Shown here piece after piece: positions 10,500 to 23,531 of a stretch of 64,000 nt of DNA (the stretch's first letter is position 1; the number at the start of each line of letters is the position of its first letter). The stretch lies in assembly GCA_949361645.1 (NCBI GenBank), contig OX442428.1:4456179-4520178 (forward strand), written 5' to 3'. The notes under the pieces were generated by a model, which had not been told where the DNA came from, ran no database searches, and saw nothing but the letters and a program-made list of their open reading frames with translations. The stretch comes from Spongilla lacustris. Its lineage: Eukaryota > Porifera > Demospongiae > Spongillida > Spongillidae. Made by a program: the position numbers and the translations under genes.

Positions 10500-10700
10500 G
10501 CCGGAATGTTGGCGCTCCAATCAGATGCAGAACGAGCTCGCGTGACGTCACGGTAATTAGATTCCAATAGCATTCCACACTACAGAGAGGAGCCTGGTGC
10601 TTTATCTTGCGTGCGCGGCTAAGGTTGTGATATATGGACACGTGTCTAAAACGAAGGTAAAGCCATTTCAATATGGAAGGACTCATTACGAAGTACGTCT
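10500..10700 (+). promoter_or_regulatory. Possible CRE/CCAAT promoter and first exon
   Basis: An inverted CCAAT (CCAATCAG near 10515) and a perfect palindromic TGACGTCA (near 10544) precede ATGGAAGGACTCATTACGAA, which is followed directly by GTACGT, a good donor. No second exon could be found downstream. Weak; recorded because the elements are closely spaced. Confidence 0.2.
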
Positions 10701-10921
10701 AAAATCTGTCTTGAATCGCTTTCTAGCCCATCGCGTTCACTATCATTGCGTGTACAAAACATAATGTACGCGCGTACACAAACATGATTAAAGTTTTAAA
10801 GGACGTGTAGCTGACTGAGCTAAATGTAAGTCGCTGTCTTTCAATTTCGCTATGTCTATGACGCTTGTCCAGACTACTTCTACTTTTGGAAAATTAACGT
10901 CATTGTGACGTTAACATATAT

Positions 10922-11101
10922 CACAGCAAAAAAACGCGTCAAATCAATTATTGATTCACAATTGATTTCACAGTTAAATCAATCGCAAATCAAGCGCACT
11001 TGATTTTACTATGAAATCATGCGTTGATATAACAATTGATTTAAAAATCCGTTGTGGAGGTGGGATAAATAATTGATTTGATGCGTTTTTTTTTTGCTGT
11101 G
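10922..11101. mobile_element. 180-bp MITE with terminal inverted repeats
   Basis: The ends are CACAGCAAAAAAACGCGTCA and, inverted, CACAGCAAAAAAAAAACGCA, both continuing AATCAATTATT. The flanking TAT on both sides suggests a TA or TAT target duplication. The interior is AT-rich with further ATTGATTT/AAATCAAT inversions and has no coding capacity. Confidence 0.8.
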
Positions 11102-12257
11102 TATCCCCCCCCCCCCCCATGGAGTTTTTGTTTGATCAATTCATCTTTCAGAATCACTACTCTTCCAAAAGGAGTCTGAAGTTCTGAACTGCTGCCACTG
11201 GAGTCACCCCCCCCCCCCCCCCCCCCCCACTAATGTCACAATGATGCTGCCGAATAGTTTGGACAAACTCCCTAATGAACACGCCAAACTACACAGTAAC
11301 ACGCTCTATACGTCACTGCAACTAATGCCTCTTCTTTAGACTCCAAAGGTTAGAAGCCATTATGAGGTGTGCAGGGATTTAATATACACAATGTAGCTGG
11401 AGAATACTTGAATCAGCCAAAATGATTCAGTGCAAAGTTTTCTATACCATTGCAAATGTGATTTGATGGATGAAAGCAACAGTTGTTAATGAACATGAAT
11501 GCATGGTAACCTGGTAGGAATTGAATTCACTGCTAGGAAGCACAACACAAGTTGTCGGGCAGCTCTAGTACAAAACATGTACAAGTGCACGACTGATTCT
11601 ATGTAATAACATATTCAATTTTGTATTTCTGTTCTTCTCTGTTCTCTGGCATGGTGAGCCCAATGACAGCATGTTGTACAAGTGTGAGCTAAATAAAGCC
11701 CTTCATAACAATACAGACAGCTAAATGATGCCTTCAATCCCTGTCTAGCTACAAATAAAAGCTGCTCACACAAATTGATAGTGAAGCACTAGTGAAGATC
11801 TGCACAAATGCTTTGAAATATTGGGGTGTGTGCCTCATTGTTTTAAGATGTTCATTGCGTATAATCGTGTAAATGTACGTGTAACTTTAAATCTAAAAAT
11901 TGAAGGCATAAACAAGTGTTGATCATGAATTTTCTTGGCCTCTTCTAAAAAAAAGTTTACAAACTCTGGTCTGGGGGTGCTGGGGTGGTGCTGAAAAAGA
12001 ATGGCAAATGGAAGATGGTCCATCCCTCTGCTCCGGGAGTTGCATGGGCATTTAAAGAACCAGACACCTGCTTATAAACTGTACCACTTGCTCACAGGTA
12101 CTAGGTCTACATCCCTTGCACTGTTCCTAAAGGCATGTACATACCTCCCCCATACTTTAATTACCACATACATCTACATGTATCCATTCCTAAGAGACAT
12201 GCATCTGGATTATTAATACATGCACAGCAATATTTGTTTTTCATTGGACCAACTCAC
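11102..12257. other. No gene seen
   Basis: C tracts at 11105-11119 and 11206-11229. The rest is unstructured AT-rich sequence without coding signal. Confidence 0.6.
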
Positions 12258-12350
12258 CCACTTCGTGATGTTCACATCAATACCAGGAGCAGAATGGAGA
12301 CATTCCACACAAGTAGTATGATCTCCATATGCAGCAAGGTCACCTTTATC
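12258..12350 (-). pseudogene. Degenerate ankyrin-repeat exon
   Basis: The minus strand has an acceptor (CACAACTCCAG) and donor (GTGAGTTGG) around 93 nt. The exon encodes DHTTCVECLHSAPGIDVNI, an ankyrin second helix and loop, but the TPLHxAA turn is lost. It resembles the more intact exon at 15920-16021. Confidence 0.55.
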
Positions 12351-15300
12351 CTGGAGTTGTGGAAGTTTTCCAGTTAACATGGGTACATGCATCTGTACTA
12401 TTGCAACACTGTACATCTATTGCTGCAAATGTACATATCTGTACATGTGTACCTTTAGTTACATGTACATGTATGTATTACTGAATACAATTTAAAAAAT
12501 GGTATGTATGCTTAGGTCAACATTAAAGCACTTTGAGCTACATGTATTGGCTGACCATTCACACATTTAATTTGAAATATCCATGTACAGTGCATACACA
12601 GTTGTATGCGAGCAACATGGAGAGTCATTGTCTGGTAGAATTTAGAGCTATCTGGGTTATCTGAAGGAATTATGGGTTACTCCTGCCTCATACATGTACA
12701 TGAACATGTACATGTACATTTGTATTTGTTGAAGCTCAGCACACAAGTCTTCTAGCACTATACTTCCTGGTTGGGGTTGAACCCAGGATGCCTCTTTTGT
12801 GAGAAGATATGAACCCCACCATATGTGCACAGCATCATTGGCATCAAAGACATCTGGGTGTGGTCCCTCCAGTGATAAGGTGTTTTCACTGAAGCCCTCT
12901 ACTCATTCATTTTTATGCACGCAAATCCTCTTTCACAGCAAGCTGCATGTATACCTATGGGCATGGTAGGATTCCATTAAGGTCACTAAGCCAGGAAAGT
13001 CCTTACAATGTCAGGAAAAATGTTTGCGCAAACCTTATATTGTTCTCCTGGAAATGTCTTGTACCCAATAAACTCACTGAACAAGGATTCTACAGAAACA
13101 TAAGTCCATCTAAAACATGCTGATGTAGTCAGTGCTTATAAAGTGCAATAACTCCCTGTTTGCCAGATTAAATGAAAGATTTCTTAGAACAAAAATCATG
13201 GTGGTCAAGATTTGGCTATGTACAAGTAACATGTACATGGAGATGGATCAAAGGTGCCAGGATACTATCCTGACTCAAGTCTTTAAGGTGATCGATCATC
13301 AAGATGTCAACTTGATGTGCAAATATCTTCCTTCACCCTCATCCTTGTTTCTGTTGCCCTTGGGTAGGATTAAAATTATTCAACTCTACACCATCGTAAA
13401 TTCCAGGGGTACAATCAAATCAGCCATCACCTGACCTTGCAACATACATGTAACCCCTACAATGTACAGGCCTACAGTGTGTAAATCTGATTTAGAGACA
13501 GGTTTCCTCATACACATACATGTATCTCTCTAATGTTTCACCCACTGCGAGGTCATAAGGTATGCATGTAAGGCTTAGTTATGAAAGCAAATACAGAATA
13601 TGTCACGCATAAAAAACATAAACCAGCAAGCACTCGAAGTCTTTCATAACTTAAGCAGATTGCTTGCCCTTCCAATCTGGGTTGGTGACGATTTTCTTGG
13701 TTGCTCTGTGCTGAAAATGCGCAACAAATACTTTGTAACTTTGGCAAGCAATGAGTAAAGCTCGATTATGGTATGGCAGCCATCAAGCACCAGAAAGGTT
13801 TTTTTTGGTTTCAGAACCTTCTCTTTTAACACCTCACCAAGTGACATCTTCACAGTTCTCTGAAGGCCTTTGGACTTTGGTCTCAGTTTTGACTCATGCA
13901 AACGAACAAGGGCAATGAGCAGCATCATAGCTATAGTGACAGTGTACTGTCAATGGCATAGCTTTGCAGCTACCCCTTCCTTGCTATCTGAATTGAATGC
14001 TACCCCATCTGTACAATCACTTTTTTACACCTTTCAAACACTCCAAGCATCAACAGTTTCAAGGATGCCTTCTGCTGTAACAGTTGCATCCTCAATGCCA
14101 ATAAAAGATGTAACAACCCATATCTAGATATCCAAGTTCATAAAACTAAATAGGCAGGGTATGGCAGCCATCAAGCACATAAACCAGTCAATATTTGTAC
14201 AGTCAGCTTTCCCAATCACAACTGAAAAGACGCGAGCTTCTAAATTTAATAAGCTGATCTATTTGCTACATCATATATAAACCTATTGCAAGCTATATTG
14301 GCATTTTTGACCCCCAGTACATACATGTACATTACAGTGGAAAGTGAGTATATATGTATGGGTACATACATGTACATTACAGGCAATTAAATCTGGAAAG
14401 TCAGTATATATGTATGGCTACTCATTTTTCTTTGCAATGTAGTATGCAACAGTGTTCAAATTGCATCTCCACTTGCTTCATAGGTTTTATGGCACTGGCA
14501 TTCTCTTTGAAAGCCTTTATGCACTAAAACTTATGCTTTGTACTGTCATCATAAAGCATTTATTCGCAGTTCTTCCAACATTAAAAAACTAAAAAACTAA
14601 ATAGGCAGGGTTGGTTAAGGTGCATAGCAGAACAAATTTGAGTTGATTGAACAGCTCATCTGTCAGCTGTATCTTTACATATTGCAAAACCTTCATCAAA
14701 TGCAACCCATGGCCAAGTACCATCTGGATCAAATACCCTATCATGTTTCTCTTCTTCATCAAACTTTCCTTTTCTTTCTTGGTGGCTGCTTACTCATCGT
14801 TTGAGATATTATGCTAATGATGCATGATGATGCTTCCATAAGCGGGTTGTGTAGTGGATTGTGGGTGCAAAAAGCAAAGAAACAAGGTATAGTACACAAC
14901 AGCAGTCCTAAGCCGGCCTACATATAGTGTACATGTATTTGTAAAAATTAAGGACTGCTACATGTGTATACATTCTAGTTGTAGGATTTTCACTGAAACA
15001 CTAATGTACCTAGTTTCCTTGCATTTTGCACCACCAATTCTACACATGCACATCCAACACTGAAATCATTTTCTCGATGAGAAGTTTTTGATTTACATGT
15101 TCCCCTCAATTTTTTTTTCTCCTTCAGAAGTATTGTTGCAATTCATTCAAAATATGGCAACACAGAAATGTTCAATATTTAATTCATTGATCTTGCACTT
15201 GGTGTATCCGTTGCAATGTAGCATGCAAAGATTCAGAGTCCTATTGGTGTCCAGTGTGCTGTGTAGTCAGCTTGACCTCGTGACCTCTATTGGGCACTTG

Positions 15301-15919
15301 TACAGTTTCCCCCACTTCAATTATTATTTGTACACCCATTATTTCACACATCCCCGGAGACAACTGCCAATCCTACATATAGCCCACTATCGTGGGTCCT
15401 CATATCACTGGCTCAATGGGGAATTTCTACTTGCGTAGGGACCAGCGGGCAAACGTCAATATTGACCACTGACATGTGCATTGACTTTGTCCCATGCTAC
15501 ATATACACTGCATGCCTGGCTTGGACGCATGTATTCAAGAGTTTGATCCCATATGCACATACAAATTGCTCAGTATTAATTAAGCTACATGTGTGTAATT
15601 ACTAATTGAACTTCCTCAGCAACGGCTACACCTTGTACATGTACATGTATAATGGTGAAGGCACCATTTGATAAATGTCCTTGCTTGCAATCACTCATCA
15701 TAGATCAGTATTTCAATACCACATTAAACATGATATCAATTTTTTATCACTAGCATTTCTACCTTTAATGATGGAAATTCGAACAACCATTATCAGACAG
15801 TTAACTGTTTGTATTCAATTTGCCGTGTTTGTGTAACACCCTGTATATTAAACGATAATTACATGACCAGTGTGTACACAACAAGTATCATGAATCCCTT
15901 TCAGGAAGCATCAACTCGC
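12351..15919. other. No confident gene; scattered short repeats
   Basis: Contains many TACATGTA words and a roughly 60-bp direct duplication at 14320-14420 (ACATACATGTACATTACA). ATGGCAGCCATCAAGCAC is present at both 13770 and 14160. A minus-strand frame at 13644-13928 is open for 94 codons without a recognisable family. Confidence 0.5.
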
Positions 15920-16021
15920 CTTATTCTTAATGTTCACATCAATACCAGAAGGGGAAAGGAGACGTTCCACACAAGTAGTATGACCTTCCCTTGCAGCATA
16001 GTGTAATGGGGTATCACCACC
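15920..16021 (-). pseudogene. Single ankyrin-repeat exon
   Basis: The 102-nt exon (34 codons, phase 0) encodes one full ankyrin repeat: GGDTPLHYAAREGHTTCVER followed by LLSPSGIDVNIKNK. The acceptor CACCCACTCCAG is good. The 3' boundary reads AAG then GCGAGT, a possible GC-type donor rather than GT. Ankyrin proteins are commonly built from one-repeat exons. No further intact exon is seen within 4 kb, only the decayed copy at 12.3 kb, so a remnant is more likely than a working gene. Confidence 0.55.
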
Positions 16022-16369
16022 CTGGAGTGGGTGGTGGGTACAATGTACACACATGTGTACATGTATGATTGAATAATGTCTGAGGGTTAGAAACTGTAAG
16101 ACAACATGCAAAATGCTAAACATTGCCCTGGGTCTATTTCAGCTGTTGGACCAGAGAAACTACATGTACATGTTGTACATTTGTATGTGTACATGTTCCT
16201 CAGTCACTGTGCTACTTCACATATACATGTACATATATGTAAAATTCACTAGCCTCAGTTGAAGAACTTTATTGACAAGCCTACCATCTAGATGGGGCAG
16301 ATCCCTGAGGGATTTAACCCTATATTCAGCCAGCCAAGCGTAGACCACCGCCTAGAACAATGTCCTGAC
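16022..16369. other. No gene seen
   Basis: AT-rich spacer with TACATGTACATG words and nothing coding. Confidence 0.6.
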
Positions 16370-16735
16370 TAGTGCCAGTGCCCAGACCAGTGCATACACC
16401 AGTGCCCAGACCAGTGCATACACCAGTGCCCAGACCAGTGCCTACACAAGTGCCCAGACCAGTGCATACACCAGTGCCCAGACCAGTGCATACACCAGTG
16501 CCCAGACCAGTGCATACACCAGTGCCCAGACCAGTGCATATACCAGTGCCCAGACCAGTGCATACACCAGTGCCCAGACCAGTGCATACACCAGTGCCCA
16601 GACCAGTGCATACACCAGTGCCCAGACCAGTGCATACACCAGTGCCCAGACCAGTGCATACACCAGTGCCCAGACCAGTGCATACACCAGTGCCCAGACC
16701 AGTGCATACACCAGTGCACAGACCAGTATTGTGGT
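16370..16735. repeat. 24-bp minisatellite, about 15 copies
   Basis: Unit CAGACCAGTGCATACACCAG plus TGCC. The unit is a multiple of 3, so all frames stay open and give periodic false proteins. It contains two offset CCAGTGC half-units, suggesting origin from a 12-bp ancestor. Confidence 0.97.
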
Positions 16736-17079
16736 GACCGTTTATGTTAGGTATGACCTTCATTCTGAGCTTAGGAGGGTGAGAGGGGGTGTGGAAAGTA
16801 TTGACCTCCCTGCTAACAGAGGATTCTCTTTGTTAGTTAAGTCAGCTGCTAATGATAACAAAGCAGCATTGACTGTCCATATCCCATTCAGATGTGCAAA
16901 TGTAATTAATCAGAAGCCATACGTTGTTGTACCACAATGTCACTGTAGGGTTGGAGGTATAAATTGATTTTGATTATTGCTTATTCATGATTCACCCTGC
17001 AGCTATGGGCAATGCCCCTTGCTCACATTTCACATAATTTGGTAACAGACATGGGGGGAGGGTGATCTAGATTTAGTTA

Positions 17080-17590
17080 GAAGGTGGCATAGCATGAGCT
17101 AGTTAGAGGGTGGGGTAGTGGCATGAGGTAATTAGAGGGAGGGGTAGTGCATGCGCATGAGGTAGTTAGAGGGTGGGGTAGTGGCATGAGGTAGTTAGAG
17201 GGAGGGGTATTGGCATGAGGTAGTTAGGGGGAGGGGTAGTGGCATGAGGTAGTTAGGGGGAGAGGTAGTGGCATGAGGTAGTTAAGGGGAGGGGTAGTGG
17301 CATGAGGTAGTTAGGGGGAGGGGTAGTGGCATGAGGTAGTTAGGAAGAGGGGTAGTGGCATGGGGTAGTTAGGAAGAGGGGTAGTGGCATGAGGTAGTTA
17401 GGGGGAGGGGTAGTGGCATGAGGTAGTTAGGGGGAGGGGTAGTGGCATGAGGTAGTTAGAGGGTGGGGTGATGGCATGAGGTAGTTAGAGGGAGGGGTAG
17501 TGGCATGAGGTAGTTAGAGGGAGGGGTAGTGGCATTAGGTAGTTAGAGGGAGGGGTAGTGGCATGAGGTAGTTAGAGAGGGAAAGGTAGA
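17080..17590. repeat. 29-bp tandem array (left half)
   Basis: About 17 units of GGCATGAGGTAGTTAGGGGG plus AGGGGTAGT, with A/G substitutions in the G-rich part. Confidence 0.95.
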
Positions 17591-17689
17591 GTGGGGTAGT
17601 TAAAGGCAGAAGGTGGTATTGGGTAGTTAGTTATTCCAACAAATAAAATACTTCCTAATAACCATACTGACGTTCCAACTGTCTACTAC

Positions 17690-18062
17690 CTCCCCTCTCA
17701 TTTGACTACTACACCCCCCCCCCCCCAACTGACTACTTACTACTACCCCCCCCCCAACTGACTACTTACTACTACCCCCCCCCCCCAACTGACTACTTAC
17801 TACTACCCCCCCCCCCCCCCAACTGACTACTTACTACTACCCCCCCCCCCCCAACTGACTACTTACTACTACCCCCCCCCCCCCCCAACTGACTACTTAC
17901 TACTACCCCCCCCCCCCCCCCCCCCAACTGACTACTTACTACTACCCCCCCCCCCCCCAACTGACTACTTACTACTACCCCCCCCCCCCCCAACTGACTA
18001 CTTACTACTACCCCCCCCCCCCCCCCCCCCCCCCCCCAACTGACTACTTACTACTACCCCCC
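17690..18062. repeat. Tandem array with variable C tracts (right half)
   Basis: About ten units of AACTGACTACTTACTACTAC, each followed by 7 to about 29 Cs. Reverse-complemented, the unit (G-run, TAGTAGTAAGTAGTCAGTT) is clearly kin to the left array. Confidence 0.95.
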
Positions 18063-18480
18063 CAACTAACTAATACCCTACTACCCCAAAATGACTAATA
18101 GCTACCTAACTACAAGTGGCTCATCCCCCAAGTCTCTCTAATGTGAGCAAGGGCATTGCCCATAGCTGCAAGGTGGATCATGAATAAGCAACCAATTAAT
18201 ATCAATTTATACGTCAAACCCTACAGTGACATTGTGGTACAACAAAGTTGTATGGCATCTAATTAATTACATTAGCCCATGCGCACATTACATTTCCACA
18301 TGCAAAATGTAGTTAGATCTATTAACCTACATGTAGCTATGGGCAATACCCTCGCTCATGTTTTGGTATTGTGGATTAGGTAGGGTAGTGGTATTAGGTA
18401 TTAAGGGGGGTGGGGTATAAAGGAGGTGGGGTATAAACGGGGTGGGGTAGTGGGTAGGTCAGGGTACAAAGGAGGACAGG

Positions 18481-20901
18481 TAGGGGTAGTAAGGTGGAAT
18501 GTGCAATGGTACTTCTCACCATTGTTAAACATTATCTGTTTTACGATACTATCTATATCAAACCCATTGATAATCTCAACCATATGGAGTGTAGATCATA
18601 GAATTGTGATAGTTTTTCTATGGTTTTCAGTTTTCCTACAATCCACTACAATTGGGATATGTATACATGTACATAATGCATACACATGCAACATGTCGAC
18701 AGTAACACTTTCCCTGGAGTCCTTTGATGAAATTGCACCACCATCATTAGTCTAACTATAAAATCATGTGCATGTGTATTTTTTTCTTTCATCACGTGCA
18801 TACCTCATGTGAATTTTTTTAAATGCTCAGTCTCAATTGAATTTTAGATCTAGTCTGCTGCAACTAAGCCAGACTTGAATATTAGTGCTGGCTGGAGAGT
18901 ATAAAGTGTTACTTTGTGGATCTTTTGGATTCATACACACGCATATGGTGTTTCTTGCATCAGCAATGTCTTTGCCCGTTTCTGTTCATGCATCATACAA
19001 ATATTCATTGTGATGCATACTGAACATGATCAGGTGTACCTGCACTTGAAGTGTACATAAACATTCCTAGATATAAAAATGAGAATGCTAGCATTTATGA
19101 GATATGAAAATGCTAACCATGAACATGTAGTGTGCTGTCAGACCGGCAATGATCCAGAGTTCTGCAACAATGTTACTGATAAGTGGGCTGAAATTCTTGA
19201 ATAGTTGTCTCACAACACCACAACTCTATGCCAAAGGAAGGTATGCACTGTACTTGTTGTATTGTTTATAGACAAATTGTCCTGAGTTCATCTTCAAAAG
19301 TTCATCTTCACCAAGCAAAGTTTGTGGAGTCACGTAAATTTTGTCACCATTTTGTACTCTGATGTATGGCCATCAAGCTACTCTTCCAATTGATGCAGAC
19401 ATAAAAAAAGGAATCTGCTGAATCAGACTGATGAGCTGTGTTAATACAGATACTCCGTAAAGATAAACACAGACTCTATATAGAAGATGCTAAAAAGCAC
19501 AATCATTCGTGCTGCTCAAAAATAAAAAAATAATAAAAGTAAGCATGTCAAGCCACAGTCATTCCAAGTAGTTGCACTAGGATGAAGAAAAAAAAATGTA
19601 AAGATGACAACAGACAAACTCAAATAATATTTTGATGGTCAATTCATAATTGCTACGAAGTTGCCAAAAGGAGTGTACGAGCTTGTCACCAAAGAATTGG
19701 TCCTAGTTCGAGTAACTGGACTGAGGACAACTGAAGTGATACACCGTGATGGCTGAGTGGATGATCAATGCAATTTGGCACCAGATCTAGAAATCCTACA
19801 AGCAACCCACCCACCCCCTAGTGACGTTGAGGCTGATCACCTAAATCAATTAAGAGAAAAGCTCAAAAATAACCGAATTTCAGGAAGCGATCGCGACGAA
19901 GTAAGACACAATTGGTTATTTGGACTAAAGTAATTATATAAATTCTGAAATCGGTTATTCCAAATAGCACTAGATGCATTGGTCGAATAGGTAATCGCTA
20001 ATAGTTGACTAAACCTAGGCCCGTAGCAAACGTTTTTGCTTTGGGGCTGCTCAAAAAAAAAAGGGGGGGGGGGGGGGGGGGGGGGGGGACATGGGATTAC
20101 GCTCTTTAATTTATATGAAAGGTTACATCGCGTAATATGTTGCATGCTTGAATTGCCGGCAGGTGATAACAAAACCGATCATCATCGCTCTTGGCTTCAG
20201 GGAATTGCGATTTTTCCTGCACGGGTTTGCATACCAAAAAAATGCGAAGGAAAAAAAATTGCTATTTGACAGTCCAGAACGTACATGCAGTGTTTTCGTT
20301 ACAATATGGTTTTCTGAATGCGAGTCAGTGATTGTTTTGGATAATTTTAAAGCGTTCGCTACACAATAGTACAGGGTATGCTACACAGAAACATTTAATT
20401 TTATTGTTCAGTATCCTATAAACATTTCCCACAGTAAACATTTTACTTCCTATAACTAGTTCAATTGTTGAGCTGCTTTGTTTATGCATGCGCGTCCTTT
20501 CCTAGTACTGAATCCCACGCGCGCGCGCCTGTGTTCCTTTTTTTTGTTTTTTTTTTTTGTTTTGTTGTTGTTGATCTTTCACATGATTTAATTCAGTTCT
20601 AAGAGATACCTACTTGGTCCTCTACAACTGAAGATTGGTCTGTCCATTACTAACTGTTTCGTGCACATTTCAATTACATGCGCGTCACTTTTTCAGTATA
20701 CTCCTGCCTAGAAAATTATAGATACACGAACTGAGGTTGTTATCCCGCACTATCCAGGCCGGGCCCTAGCCTGCAGAACACAACCATCACGATAGCTATA
20801 CCTCGATCGATCTAGCGTCCTCTGTCGTCAAAGCAATGCACATGAACTTCTTCTCATCGATGTGTTTGAAATTTTGAATCCATAAATATAGCTGCCACAC
20901 A
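18481..20901. other. No gene seen
   Basis: AT-rich, with an A10 then G24 tract at 20049-20088 and poly-T at 20537-20560. There is no coding frame with family resemblance. Confidence 0.6.
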
Positions 20902-20910
20902 GGGCTGCCG

Positions 20911-21576
20911 TAGTCTCGTACCCAGACGTATAAATGGACGTCTGGCGAAAATAGGTCGAATTTCGTGGCACATTGGAATGCAATTAACAACCCAAGTCAC
21001 GTGTCAAAATGGCTGCGCATTGGACTAGGCCCTACAGGCAGCTGCCTTTATATCGGTGTATGGGGTTAAACAGTAGCTTCCAAATAGTACCAAAAATCAA
21101 TCAGCCAAAAGAATCGCGCTGTGTTCGCATGAAAGTAAGTACATTGATAAGAACTCCGTTTCCGCGATCAACCTTTCAGGCACTTATATGCCACATGCAA
21201 CGGCTCTGAAGGGATTGACATCCTACTGTCAGTTAGAAGACAGGCAAAAACGTCCCGCGGCCCGGCCCTTTTACAAAACTAGTGATGGCGCAGCGTTGGG
21301 TATCCAAACTAAGACTGCTTTTAAACAGCGCTCGACATGCCTGTTTCAATATGATACTACGATTACTATAGCCCAAGCCGCGTCAGAGATTGAAGTTATT
21401 AGTAGTTGTTAGGAATGTGATTATAACACCATTTATGTTCAATATCACATGACTGTGGGAGTGTCACATGACTGCCTGCATCTGATTGGTAGCGACAAAA
21501 TTCTGTCGCTGTGCTACGGAATTCGACCCATTTTCGCCAGACGTATAATCCATTTATACGTCTGGGTACGAGACTA
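20911..21576. mobile_element. 666-bp non-autonomous element with 9-bp target duplication (Mutator-like)
   Basis: The left end TAGTCTCGTACCCAGACG is exactly inverted at the right end as CGTCTGGGTACGAGACTA. The inverted similarity continues for about 70 bp (TATAAATGGA, then GTCTGGCGAAAAT and GGTCGAATT). GGGCTGCCG occurs directly outside both ends (20902-20910 and 21577-21585). A 9-bp duplication with long inverted repeats fits the Mutator superfamily. The interior has two short plus-strand frames without recognisable domains. Confidence 0.8.
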
Positions 21577-21585
21577 GGGCTGCCG

Positions 21586-23531
21586 TAGGCCCGCCGGCTT
21601 GAGGTCCGACCTGAGACCGGCCGGCTTGCCAGAGGCCAAATGATTGGAAATTATAATTTAAAATGTCAATTATTACGATGTCGATATGCAATCAACTTAG
21701 CGTAAATAATCTCCGTCGGCTTCAATTTTCAACGATTCCCATACCATCTGCTCAGCGGCTCAAACCTGTTCCAAACCCGGATCTATAGGAATCAGATGAG
21801 ATTTACCAAGGTTTAGCAGTAGCACAAACACATGCATTCGCTGACATAAGGCTCATGCTCACCACAATTGAGCCGTTCTCCAGGGAACACTCCACTCTTT
21901 ATAGACGCATAGAACGGCATCATAAGGACCAAATGGAAAATGCCGAAGTCTCAGTAGTGCCAAACGAAGTTTTAGCCTGTCTTTCACAAAAGTTGAGCGT
22001 GTAACGAAGGAATGAAACTCTTAGCACATGCACGGTATGAAATTATACTTTGCTTCCCCCAGTTCTTGTTGACAGCCTAACCTTCACTACATTGTTGCGT
22101 GCATCTCAAGAGGTGCACATATAAAAAGTGTGTACTATAGTACTTCTCATGTACAGGTTGCACCAGATGCTTAATAACTTACTGCATGCTCACAGTGCAT
22201 GTTGCTATTTTACTGTTGCACCTTACTTTAATCGTTGAATTCTGGTACATGTACTAATAGGGCAGACGTATGCAGTCATATACTACATGCACGGTTTTGG
22301 TATATCGGGGGGCGGGGCGGGGGGGCGTGGTCTGGCCTGACAGGCCAGGGGTGCGGCCTGACAGGTCAGGCGAGGTCTCCGGCCTGTCATGACGGCCAGC
22401 TGGCCTTTGGCAGCCCTGCTGCCACATCATATCAGCATGACTGATTGCTTGCATGGGCATTGTGTTATTGAAACTTACGATTGCCTTAATTTGCCTGATA
22501 ATAATATATACCGGTAGGCATTAGCTGATGCGTTAGATCGAAGTCCTATTACGCTCTGTGAACAAAAAAGGTCTGTATTAAAATTGGGCATGCATATTAC
22601 GCCACTCAACCCAAAACCAACTAGAAGGACGCAGCCGGCTTGCGATGAAATGATTTACTGGAGTGGGCTGTGCTCATTACACATGCATGTTACTTTTCCT
22701 CGTTCATGTCAGTAAGATGCATGTCATGCATTGTGTATGACCTGCATGTAATTGCTATATATGCTTGCAGTATATATATATTTGAAACTGGGTGACACAT
22801 GCATAACCGATGTCGGAACTTGATGCTTTAGCTGCTATCTGATCATCTGTATTGCAGGAACAGGCAAGTGCCATGCTCCGAAGTCGGGGATCGAGCTAGG
22901 ATAGGGATGGATACGATTGAAAACAGATACCCGAGATCAGAAATATATCGTCCAATCTCTAGCCACTTTGTGATGGCATCATAGTTATTGTTCGCGGTGT
23001 ATCCGACGAAATAAATAGACAGCTCTGAACAAGGCATATATGGCAATGTTGAATCCATTTACTGCAAGAACAGACCTCACAACGGCCTTCTTCCTATTAG
23101 GAGACATCTCGTTTCACTTTCAGGTGTGTCAGGATGGAAAATATGACGATTATGAACAACGACAAATGATACAATGACGTCAGGGGCGGATCCAGGGTTT
23201 TGGGAAGGGGGGGGGGAGGGGGCGATAAATATATTCACAACTGGGGGAGGGTACGGGAGGGGGCGTGACCCCACCCGTGACAGCAAGGGGGTCTCTTTTT
23301 GCTTTTGCGTTTATTTAGCAAGAAATTCACAGTGATTTCCAATACAAACATCATGCGATATCCGGATTACTAGAGCCTATGCTAGCATGGATAGCGACGA
23401 GAAAACTCTTCATGTTTCACAATGCTATGGTTCCAACTGCTACTTCGTGACACAAGCTTTTGTGAATTTGTGACCGAAGCGTGCACGTGGCCATGCACCA
23501 TCTGCATGTCGGTCTATAAATGACTCATGTA
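21586..23531. other. No gene; GC-rich patches
   Basis: A GC-rich patch at 22300-22410 carries repeated GGCCTGACAGG motifs. At 23183 CAGGGGCGGATCCAGG marks one end of a hAT-like element, but its partner end was not found. The rest is unremarkable. Confidence 0.5.

Larger units (their letters stand above)
16898..18480. repeat. Large inverted repeat enclosing two mirrored satellite arrays
   Basis: The left arm (about 16898-17035) and right arm (about 18140-18275, inverted) match at roughly 85 percent by eye, including ATGTCACTGTAGGGTT and GCAGCTATGGGCAATGCCC. A third partial copy of the arm core lies in direct orientation at 18340. Between the arms are the GGGGTAGT-type array (17080-17590) and its inverted cousin (17690-18062). 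Confidence 0.8.

Noticed and set aside
16326..16763. Periodic proteins on both strands (GLGTGVCT, HWSGHWCM, VPRPVHTP types)
   Set aside because: The 24-bp repeat unit is divisible by 3, so every frame is open. No unique coding sequence surrounds it.
17690..18062. CRISPR-like look: conserved 20-bp blocks with spacers
   Set aside because: The spacers are only C tracts of varying length, and this is animal DNA. It is a satellite.
23183..23300. CAGGGGCGGATCCAGG as a full hAT MITE
   Set aside because: Only one end is visible.
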